From assembly GCA_002432565.1 (NCBI GenBank), contig DJFP01000118.1, positions 1 through 15,651 of the forward strand: a stretch of DNA of 15,651 nt, written 5' to 3'. Under the pieces are notes generated by a model. It made no database searches and was not told where the DNA came from. It was given only the letters and a program-made list of their open reading frames with translations. A program made the translations under genes and the position numbers. Shown here piece by piece: positions 1 through 8,900 of this stretch (position 1 is the stretch's first letter; the number at the start of each line of letters is the position of its first letter). The DNA is from Flavobacteriales bacterium UBA5869. Its GTDB lineage: Bacteria > Bacteroidota > Bacteroidia > Flavobacteriales_D > Crocinitomicaceae.

Positions 1-1
1 T

Positions 2-52
2 GGGGCACGGATTGATAAGCTGATTATTCGGGAGATCCCTATTGAGGATTAA
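2..52 (+). CDS. 3' end of an upstream gene (partial)
   Basis: An open frame runs in from the left edge and ends at TAA (50-52). It encodes the residues GARIDKLIIREIPIED. The mix of charged and hydrophobic residues is typical of a real protein C-terminus, and the 103 bases that follow before the next start look non-coding. Only 16 codons are visible, so no family can be named. The other two forward frames hit stops almost at once. A chance open frame of this length is quite possible, so the call is tentative. Confidence 0.35.
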   Translation, partial: GARIDKLIIREIPIED

Positions 53-101
53 TCTCATAAAAAAATTGAACATCTTCTGTCTCATTCAGGAGTCCATTCA
101 C

Positions 102-130
102 TTGTTTTTCAAATCACAAATGTCTATTTG
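102..130 (+). promoter_or_regulatory. Possible Bacteroidota-type promoter for the two-component genes
   Basis: TTG at 102-104 is followed after 18 bases by TCTATTTG at 123-130. This resembles the Bacteroidota pattern of a TTTG-like -33 element and a TAnnTTTG -7 element, except that the second base of the -7 box does not match. It lies 26 bases before the kinase start. The elements are short and degenerate in AT-rich DNA, so the support is weak. Confidence 0.2.
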
Positions 131-155
131 TCATTTTGTATTCTATCTTTAGAAG

Positions 156-1976
156 ATGAAAATCATTCTGTTGTTTAGTGTTTTACTCGTATCACTTGCC
201 TATCATGCGCAAGTATACGAATTGCCGGCAACGATGAAAAATGCAAAATACAAAGATGTTCTTTCGTATATCCAGGAGCAAATAAATGCGGAGAAGAAGT
301 GGACAAAGAAGAAAGTTTCGTTGAGTTTATTCTTGAGTAAATGGTATACCAGAAATTGGGAATACGACCAGGCAAATAAGATTATGAAGAGTATTCCCCG
401 GTCAAAAATACGTTCCAATAAATTTCAGGGAGATTACTTTTTACTCAAAGCTACCTTATCTAAAGGTGACCTGAAAAAAGCAGCCTATTTTTACCAACTT
501 TCAATACGTCAATTTGAGCGCGAACACAACCTGGAAGCCAAGTTAAATGCGAGTATAACCTATGCTGAATTTAGAAGAGGGAATGGCCAGTATGACCTCG
601 GATTGGAAATATTGGAACAGGTTGAGCAAGCATTAAAAGAAAATCCGTCAGACTACCTGATGATGAAAGTTGCAAACAGACGCGCAGCTATCTTTAATGA
701 GAAAACACTTATCAAAGAATCCATTGAAAGTTCCAGATTGAGTATTCAACTGGCAAAAAAAGTAAACGACATCTATTATGAGGCAATTTCATATAAAGAA
801 CTGGGAGCTTGCTATAAAAACATGTCGTATACCATGTTGGACTCGAGCAGACTCAACTATCAGCTTTCGGAAAAGCGTTTTAGAGAAATCGGTTTAATCA
901 AAGAGGCAATACAGGCCAAAGAGTCCTGGATAAGTACATATATCAATAAATCAGATAATAAGTCAGTAATCAATTGGTACAAGGAAATCGAAAATGAAAT
1001 AAAAAAGAAACAATTAAACTATCCCCTCATAGATATTTATCTAAAAATATCTATGATTTATTTATCTATCGAAGATTACGAAAATGCTTTTAAGTATAGA
1101 GAGTTGTATTCACAAGAAAATGTACGATTCATCTATGAAAAAAAAGAAAGCGAACTGAAGAAAGTGAAGGGAGAATTTGTTGCACTTATATTGCAATCTG
1201 AAAATGAAAAAATAAAACAAGACAATAAAAGGAAGCAAATCGCCCTGAAAGAAGAACAAACTAGAAGCAGCAGGTATATTGTAGTGGTTATTGTGTTGGT
1301 GGTTTTGCTCCTGACAGTCATCTTCCTTTTGTCCCGAAACCGGAAATTGACCCACCACTTAACGGTACAGAACAAGGAGAAGGATATGCTGATCCAGGAG
1401 GTGCATCACCGTGTAAAAAACAACCTGCAATTTGTGAAATCAATTTTACTTCTCCAGGCAACCAAACGAGGAGAAGGTGAACAGGTATTAAAAGATGTTT
1501 CCAGGAGAATTGATGCGATGTCTTTAGTCCATGAGCTGCTGTATTCAAATAATGTATCGAACCATATTTCCGTCAAAAACTACCTGGACAAGCTCATTCG
1601 CTATTCGGAAAAATTATTTGTAAACAAAAAGCCGGTCAGGATCAACTTAAATATAGAAGATATCGAACTTCCGATTGAACAGACCGTTGCCATCGGAATC
1701 ATTTGCTCCGAACTATTAACCAACTCGGTTAAATACGCTTTTGATGCCGTTGAACATCCGGAATTTACGATTGAATTACTCCAAAAAAAAGATAACACGT
1801 TCATTATGAATGTTCATGATAATAATCTGACATCAACAAATGACCAGGAATATACCGGATTAGGAATGCAATTGATTGATATTTTTTCCAGGCAACTCAA
1901 AGGAGAATATTCCATCAATAAAAAAAATGGTTATTATTACCACATAAAGTTTAAAGTCAAAGATACATCCAACTAA
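156..1976 (+). CDS. TPR-type membrane sensor histidine kinase (HisKA_2 / HATPase_c)
   Basis: This is a sensor kinase that probably phosphorylates the regulator encoded 9 bases downstream. Residues 1-18 form a signal peptide ending YHA. Residues about 30-320 are helical and TPR-like, and should lie in the periplasm. Residues about 320-372 are a Lys/Glu-rich coiled coil. Residues 374-394 are a single membrane segment. The cytoplasmic part begins with the HisKA_2 motif EVHHRVKNNLQ, residues 415-425, with H418 the likely phospho-acceptor by family analogy. The ATPase N box contains N523 (SELLTNSVKYAF), and the glycine box GLGM is at 568-571. The G1 box reads HDNN at 554-557 where DNG is usual, so the glycine is missing. 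This architecture with a LytTR partner is common in Bacteroidota. The signal it senses cannot be read from the sequence. The ATG at 156 is chosen because it gives a complete signal peptide. No Shine-Dalgarno sequence is visible. Confidence 0.93.
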   Translation: MKIILLFSVLLVSLAYHAQVYELPATMKNAKYKDVLSYIQEQINAEKKWTKKKVSLSLFLSKWYTRNWEYDQANKIMKSIPRSKIRSNKFQGDYFLLKATLSKGDLKKAAYFYQLSIRQFEREHNLEAKLNASITYAEFRRGNGQYDLGLEILEQVEQALKENPSDYLMMKVANRRAAIFNEKTLIKESIESSRLSIQLAKKVNDIYYEAISYKELGACYKNMSYTMLDSSRLNYQLSEKRFREIGLIKEAIQAKESWISTYINKSDNKSVINWYKEIENEIKKKQLNYPLIDIYLKISMIYLSIEDYENAFKYRELYSQENVRFIYEKKESELKKVKGEFVALILQSENEKIKQDNKRKQIALKEEQTRSSRYIVVVIVLVVLLLTVIFLLSRNRKLTHHLTVQNKEKDMLIQEVHHRVKNNLQFVKSILLLQATKRGEGEQVLKDVSRRIDAMSLVHELLYSNNVSNHISVKNYLDKLIRYSEKLFVNKKPVRINLNIEDIELPIEQTVAIGIICSELLTNSVKYAFDAVEHPEFTIELLQKKDNTFIMNVHDNNLTSTNDQEYTGLGMQLIDIFSRQLKGEYSINKKNGYYYHIKFKVKDTSN

Positions 1977-1985
1977 TTTGATGGT

Positions 1986-2675
1986 TTGAAAGAAATTAGA
2001 ACATTAATTGTCGAAGACGAAGTGATAATTGCCGAATCCATTAAAATTCATTTGAAAGAAATCGGATTTGAAAATATCCGGATGGTCCATGACAGGGAAT
2101 CGGCAGAACTGCTTATTGATCAATGGGATCCTGAAGTCGTTCTACTGGACATTCATATGGAAAAGGAAGACGATGGAATCCATTTAGGAATGTTACTGCA
2201 AAAAATGCAGATCAAATACATGTATATTACTGCCAATACGGATCATGTTACCGTTAAAAAAATCCTGGGAACCAAACCGGTCGGTTTTATTTCCAAGCCC
2301 ATCCGTTTTGATGAATTCGAAATTCACATTTCCATGCTGATGAATCAGTACGAACCAAAAACCGGGGGTAATATCTTAGAACTGAGTAATGGTTCTGAAA
2401 AAATTCAATTCAAGGAAAACGAATTAATCTATTTACGAAGTTACCGCAACTACGTAGAAGTTTATCTCGACTCTAACCGCATCGTGATTCGCAATACACT
2501 CGATAATTGTCTACTCGAGATTCAGTCTCCCAATGTCATTCGCGTTCATCGTTCCTATGTCGTGTCCACAAACCGCATTCAAAAAATAGCTGGCTACGAG
2601 ATACATCTGAAAAATGTTAAAATTCCGGTTTCGCGGCTATTCTTATCTAAAGTGAAAGAAGCCATTGCGGGATAA
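1986..2675 (+). CDS. LytTR-family response regulator
   Basis: This is a DNA-binding response regulator and the likely partner of the preceding kinase. The receiver domain spans residues about 3-120. It has the acidic pair E10-D11, the phospho-acceptor D55 in VVLLDIHM, T82, and K104 in FISKP, which are all the key positions. A linker leads to a LytTR DNA-binding domain at about 130-228, with the typical motifs IYLRSYRNYVEVYL and VIRVHRSYVVS. The start must be TTG at 1986. The frame upstream closes at the kinase stop codon (1974-1976), and the next in-frame ATG (residue 33) would remove the first strand and the acidic pair. An ATG at 1981 is in another frame and stops after two codons. The tight spacing indicates one transcript with the kinase. 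A natural target would be the surface-protein operon downstream, but this is inferred from position only. Confidence 0.93.
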   Translation: MKEIRTLIVEDEVIIAESIKIHLKEIGFENIRMVHDRESAELLIDQWDPEVVLLDIHMEKEDDGIHLGMLLQKMQIKYMYITANTDHVTVKKILGTKPVGFISKPIRFDEFEIHISMLMNQYEPKTGGNILELSNGSEKIQFKENELIYLRSYRNYVEVYLDSNRIVIRNTLDNCLLEIQSPNVIRVHRSYVVSTNRIQKIAGYEIHLKNVKIPVSRLFLSKVKEAIAG

Positions 2676-2686
2676 AAAAAATCCCG
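2668..2686. repeat. Short inverted repeat at the end of the regulator gene
   Basis: CGGGAT (2668-2673) and ATCCCG (2681-2686) form a perfect 6-bp stem with a loop of seven A. It overlaps the regulator's stop codon and is not followed by a T run, so it is a poor factor-independent terminator. It could be a weak end signal or a coincidence. Confidence 0.3.
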
Positions 2687-2855
2687 GCATCCGAATTCGA
2701 CCAATAGTTGCACCTCAAATCGCCTGTAAATAAGCAGATTTTAGTAGCATTCCTGAAGGATCCCTGGCTATTACAAAAGTTTCCGCGACAAAAGTGCCAG
2801 TCAATACGCGTAAGTAATGTATTTCTTTTCTTTTCAAAAAAATTGGAGGGCGAAG

Positions 2856-2880
2856 GTTGAATCATCCCCCCGGGTTACCA
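2856..2880 (+). repeat. Direct repeat copy 1 upstream of the giant gene
   Basis: This copy has two blocks, GTTGAATCATCCC (2856-2868) and GGTTACC (2873-2879). The same two blocks recur in order at 2907-2933, with one base missing in the first block and a longer spacer. TACTGT follows at 2883-2888. It could be a binding site for the adjacent LytTR regulator, since that family binds paired direct repeats. The exact sequence does not clearly match a known LytTR consensus. Confidence 0.45.
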
Positions 2881-2906
2881 AATACTGTCGTTTATCCCAA
2901 ACTCCT

Positions 2907-2933
2907 GTTGATCATCCCATATTCAGGTTACCT
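2907..2933 (+). repeat. Direct repeat copy 2 upstream of the giant gene
   Basis: This copy has GTTGATCATCCC (2907-2918) and GGTTACC (2926-2932), matching copy 1 about 51-53 bases upstream. It is followed by TACAGT at 2942-2947, where copy 1 is followed by TACTGT. The copy ends about 50 bases before the giant gene's start, a position that suits an activator or operator site. The function is inferred. Confidence 0.45.
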
Positions 2934-2983
2934 CATGTAAGTACAGTATAACTTCGCCTCGTTATTAAGTACCCTTAAACCAC

Positions 2984-5900
2984 ATGATAACAATGACTCC
3001 TAATAAAAATTATCTTATGGAAAGTAACATCCCTATCAGAGAAACTCTTTGGATAAAGAGTTCTTCTTTCCGGCTCTTCAGCAATTGCCGGAAAGTAAAA
3101 TTTGCACTTTATTTATTTTTAACGCTAAGTTTTGTTCTCAATGCGAATAAGTCTTATGCAGATGTGTATCCTACAGGCAATACTATTAGCTGGGATCAAT
3201 GTAAGCACGCAATTAGATGGGATTGGGGTATATTAAGAATTCATACTACTGATGACAACGATAAACTGGAAAGTGCAACGTTGAGTTATAGAGCTAACGA
3301 CAATTCCTGGAAGACTCTCATAACTATTCACGCTGCAGCAGGTTCGCCTATATTGTTTAGTAATATTGACGGAACAAATTATGGTGTAACTGCTATTCAT
3401 GCTGATTTTGATGTTATTGAGACCAATGTCTCACCAAATACACACGATATTCATGCCGATTACTATTCAACCGGAGATGCTACTTTTCATTGTTTTAAAC
3501 TTCCTTCAGACATACTGATAAACAATGGTTCTATCGAGTTAAAACAAGACATTAAGTGGAATAATCGTGGTGGAGGGCCTGACGCTCTAAATAGTATTCC
3601 TTACACGAATACTTTGGCTCTTCAAACCATCAGCGCCCCACAAGGGTTGGTTGCTTCTCAAAATAACTGCAACACCGTTGACCTAACCTGGAATATGCCT
3701 TTTCAAAACTGGCAACTAAATACAACTTGTACGAACTACGGTTCCTATTCCACGGAGATCTATCGTAATGGGGCACGAATTGCATCCAATATTACCGGAA
3801 CATCCTATACGGATAATACCGCCTTGAACCCGGGAACGAATTATACTTACACTGCAAAAACTCTTTGGACACCTTATGAAAACACCTCAACTGACGGTAT
3901 TGTGAGTTCGTTTTCTAATGCTGCAATTGGGAAATGGAAAGACGTCCCCAATCAGGTTCCGGATTTCAATGCCTCTGATGATCGCTGTGATGGATCTGTC
4001 AAATTAAACTGGAATTGGTACAGTCAAAATCCAAGTAATTTTTATATCGAACGAAACGGGGTTCCAATTGCTACATTAACGGGCGATATCCGAACCCATA
4101 CTATTACGAGTTTAGTAAGAGGTATAACGGATACTTTTAGCATCCGAGCCCGAAATGAGTGTTCTCAATATTCTGCCTATTCCACTGACAATGGTATTTC
4201 TATCGCAGATCCCGCATTAGCGACCAGCATTCTCGCAACTTACAATACTTCAACAGAGGCAGTAAATGTAACCTGGACGGATAATGCTGCCAATGAAACA
4301 AAATATCAAATCGTGCGCCAGGATGATTTGGGAAATACGGTGTATTTTGATTTGAATCCGAATGCAACCAGTTTTACGGATGATGGTGTAAGCACGTGCC
4401 GTGTTTATAATTATAAAGTAAAAGTATTTAATGAGTGTGTCAGCGGCGGGTTAATTTCGGCTGCAGCTGATACAGCCTTAATCCCACCTCCAAATCTCCA
4501 CACTACTTTTGATGCGACTCACCGTTTAGTTGGTTCAAAAGGTTATTTTACCAATCGTATTGAACTTTCCTGGTCTGTCAATAATGCAGAAAACTTAGAA
4601 CAAGTTAAGATCTATCGAAAAATACTTGGAACAACTGATTCCGTATTAATCACGGCACAAAATCCATCTTCAGGCTTATATATTGACCTGACGGCAGATG
4701 CACGGGTTTATTACGAATACACCATTGTCGGAGAAAAAAATTGCAATGGAGATATTTTAACTTCCAATCATTCTCGATCCGTTGGTTTTCGAAATCCAAT
4801 GGGAACGCTTTCCGGTCATGTGGAATACACAGGAGGAATTGCCGTTGCGGATGCAAAAATCGTAGCTGAAGCTTCTTCCGGAGATGCCGGAAATGCACTG
4901 GATTTTACCGGAGGCTCAGCTACCTGCACGGATCAACCTTCATTGGAACCAGGTGCCGGTTTGCGTATGGACTTTTGGATTAATCCTTCTAACACAGCAG
5001 CCGGAAATGTCCTTTCCAAATCCGGTGCCTATGCCATTACAAAAAATACAAGTGGATATGCAATAGCTATCACAACTACCGACGGAACCTATTCGGTAAC
5101 CATTCCGAATGCTTCTGTGAACGCAGCAAACTGGAACGGTATTTCTATTCAATATGACGGAAGTGTCTTGGCTGCGTATATCAATGGCGCTATCATTGAT
5201 TCAACTCCTGCAAGCGGAACCATTATTGACAATGCAAATAACCTGGTTATTGCCGGGGGAACGCATCATTTCAAATTCGATGAATTCCGGATGATGAATA
5301 TCGCTGCAGATTCTGCTACTACGGTAAAAGATTATAGCCGTTACATGAATGGGAATGAGGTAGGGTTTAAATTATACCTGCATTTCGACGAAGGTGTTGG
5401 AACTGCAAGCTATGATGTTTCCAAGGCCGGGAATGTTTACAATGCCAACCATGTGCAATTAGCCGGAAGCTACTCCTGGACTTCCAACCGTCCTTCCAGT
5501 GCACAATTGGGTTATGTTACCTATACCAATTCACTTGGAAATTATGTGATTTCCGGTATTCGCTACAACGGTTTCGGAGATAACTATACCGTTATCCCGA
5601 GCAAAGGTGTCCATAGCTTTGCTCCGAACAGCCGTTCCGTTTACATTGGCGATTTATCACAGGTTTTCAATAACCAGGATTTTGAAGATATTTCTTCCTT
5701 CCAGGTTACCGGTTCGGTGAAATATGGAATTCCTTTTGGAGATACACTCTCTTGCTTTGTTCCGGGAGTTAATCTCCTGATCGACGGTTTACCTGTTATC
5801 AAAAACGGAGTACCTGTAAAAACAGATGCCAGCGGTTTCTTTGATATCCGGGTTCCAATCGGTGAGCACCAGGTCGGAGTAGAAAAATTTCAGCATGTTT

Positions 5901-8900
5901 TCACAGATTCAATAACACCTACCCTTGACTTCCAACAACCAATGACCGGGTTGTTGTTTATCGACACCACTACCCGTTTGGTAGTAGGACGCGTGGTCGG
6001 AGGAAATGTAGAAGCTGGTAAAGCTCCCGGTATGGGAAGATCCAATAACAATATCGGGCAAGCTAAAGTGCGGTTTGCAACACCAATTGTAGGAGCACCT
6101 TGTTACAATCCGGAAGTATTTACCGATATCAATACGGGAGAATACAGCATCAAGCTGCCACCGATGCAATTCAAAGTAGATACTGCTTATGTGCTTAATT
6201 CCGGTATCATTCCGGCAATTAATCCAGGTAATTTAACCAATGGAACAGCTACTCTTAACTTAACAAACTTCAGTCAACCGATTAAAGAAACAGACACTTT
6301 GTATGATGCTTTAGGCGGCGTTTTGAGTATTGATTCCATTGAATATACCAAAGAATTGAATTTCATCTACCGCACGGCTTCAATCGTTGCTTTAACCGAC
6401 ACACTTGGAGGGCGTTTCGATGGAGAAGACTCTCTATATATGAATGGATTGGGTATTCAAATTACTCCTCCTACAGGTACTAATCTGTGGTCCGAATTCA
6501 ACTGGCCGGTATTACTCCAGGGGAAGAAATACCATTGTGATATTACGGCTATTGAAAAATATACCAATTTCGATAACAATGTTACTGATACCGTAAGATT
6601 ATCCGGGTCAATATTAATCAGTAATGATTTGATTAATGGAAGTGATCCGAATGGAAATCTTGCATTAATTAACGGAAAAGCGCGCTATTCATTTATTGCC
6701 GGGGATCCGAATAACAGCACTGATGCAGAACCGGCGTTTAATTATACTAAAATAATGCAGGTACAAGTAATACCGACAGGTGCCGCAACCGTGCGCTGGA
6801 ATCCAAATATCACTTCTTATCCGTTGAATCCTGCTTACCGTGCTTTTATCCTGGGAACGAAAGTGACGGGAACCGGTATTGCAACACTCGGACCTGAGAA
6901 AGTGGATTATATTCTTCGTGATCCCGCAGGGTCCGAATCATCAGCTACATGGACCAGTGGACATGCAATGACCTCAACAAGTACCTTTAAAAAGAACAGC
7001 TCCAGTTCCCAGAACGTCAGTACCACTATTAATTTGGGCTTTGAGCAAAGCGTAGGAATTGGAGTCCAGGTTCCGATAAACATTACAGTTGAGAACAACA
7101 TTGGTCTCTCTGCTACTGCTGTTAAAGGATTAGGAGGAGTTTTTGCAGAAAGTATAACATCTTCCAATTCAGTTTCTACACGAGATGATGCAGATCATGT
7201 TGGTGCGGATGCAGATATTTTTATCGGCCGTTCCAGGAATTGGTTGGTGGGACCTACTAATAATATTGAACTGGTTGACCAGGCAATGTGCTCCACTGTA
7301 CTTTGTTTCGGGAATGCTGTCGGAGGATTACGTATAGCTAAAAAATTAGGATATGCTGTTCAGCCTTCAACTGTAAAAACACGCTTTTCTTATACACAAT
7401 CTGAGATCGAAAATGTAGTCATTCCTACCCTGGAAGCATTGCGTGCAACTAAATTGACCAATACCTCACTTTACAGCACCATGGTGCCTTCCTCTGATCC
7501 TAAATTTGGTTCAAATAATGATGATCCTGTCTGGGCTGGAAGCGGTCAAACAACCACTTCACCGTTTGTATACGATGCTGCAGACGCAAACGGGCCTTCT
7601 TATCATTTTTTAGGCTCAAGCCCAGACCAGGACTCGGTGCGAATTATTAATCAGCAAATTGCTTTGTGGAAACAAGCATTAGCTCGCAACGAACGTGAAA
7701 AATGGGAGGCTGTAAATAATACCGGAAATAGTTTGCTGATCGATAACTTTACGCTTGGTTCTGCCATCGTTTCTAATTCTTACGAAGTAAATTCCACCCA
7801 GGAATACACGGAAGAATGGGAATTAATCCTTTCGAATTCCGTTATAACCAATATTTCGGCGGAAGCAGGAGGCACCGGAGGTGGAGTTGAACTTTCATTA
7901 GCTTTCGAAGAAACCAAAGGAGGATCTTTCGGTACATCAGCCAGCAATACAACTTCTTTTGAATATACTTTAACAGATGGAGATGACGGAGACATTTTCA
8001 GTATTGATGTATACAAATCTTCTACCGGAAACGTATTCGTAACCCGTGGTGGGCGTTCAATGTGTCCGTACGAAGATGCGGTACAACCACATTATTTTGA
8101 TCCTGCAAACCCGAATAATCCGATCACATCTCATAGTTTTATTGCAAATCCGACTGCTACCATTCAATTGGCAACTATTCAGCGGGAGATTCCGAACATT
8201 TCAATTACTCCATCCACACAGTTCAATATTCCTTCGAACCAATCGGCAAATTACCAGTTGATTTTAACCAATCAAAGTCCGGAAGTAGTGAACAATGATA
8301 TCGACATGCGCGTACGGATTGCGAGTCAAAGTAACCCTCACGGTGCAATTGTGAAGATTGACGGTCTGGATCCGAATACCTATTATACAATTCCTGCGGG
8401 AGCAGCCGTTGTAAAAACCTTAACAGTGGAAAGAGGGCCGATCTATACCGATTATGACAGTCTGATGGTGATATTCTCATCAGCTTGTTCGGAAGACATT
8501 GCAGATACAGCCTATATCTCCGTTCATTTTATCCCGACATGTACAGAGCTGGCTTTGATTAACCCGAATAACAACTGGATAATCAACAATAACAACCAAA
8601 ACATGTTGAATGTCGGTATCTCCGATTATAATTACAATTACGGTGCTGCAACCATCATTGATACTGTTCCGAATCCGGATGATACACTATACCTGGGACT
8701 GAATAAGATCGGTTTCGAGATGAAGCCATCGAATTCCAGTGTCTGGATGCAAATTGAGCAATTCCTTAAATATCCCGGAATAACTGATTCCATTATACCG
8801 AACAATTCCGTTTCCACACTTTATCCGTGGGATGTTTCACAGATTCCGGATGGGAATTATGAACTTCGTGCAAAATCTTATTGCCTGAATTTTGATGGTT

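Larger units (their letters stand above)
2676..2983. other. Intergenic region upstream of the giant surface-protein gene
   Basis: This 308-base gap between the regulator and the giant gene is the longest non-coding stretch in the window. It holds the right arm of a small inverted repeat (to 2686), a pyrimidine-rich tract followed by an A run (about 2821-2842), and two imperfect direct repeats (2856-2880 and 2907-2933). No convincing TAnnTTTG promoter box and no RNA gene could be identified. It probably carries the promoter and control sites of the four-gene operon downstream, since no other gap there exceeds about 12 bases. A reverse open frame across 2647-2865 has no recognisable protein character. 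Confidence 0.6.

Noticed and set aside
1..20. Similarity of TGGGGCACGGATTG to TGGGGCACGAATTG near 3770 as a possible repeat or duplication
   Set aside because: The match covers only about 14 bases with no extension, encodes the short peptide GARI in both places, and is likely chance.
2668..2686. CGGGAT/ATCCCG hairpin as the terminator of the two-component operon
   Set aside because: The stem is only 6 bp, overlaps the stop codon and has no T run after it, so it is listed only as a weak inverted repeat.
2647..2865. Reverse-strand open frame across the intergenic region
   Set aside because: Its translation shows no domain, signal peptide or family-like pattern. It overlaps the regulator's end and the repeat region, and every convincing gene here is on the + strand.
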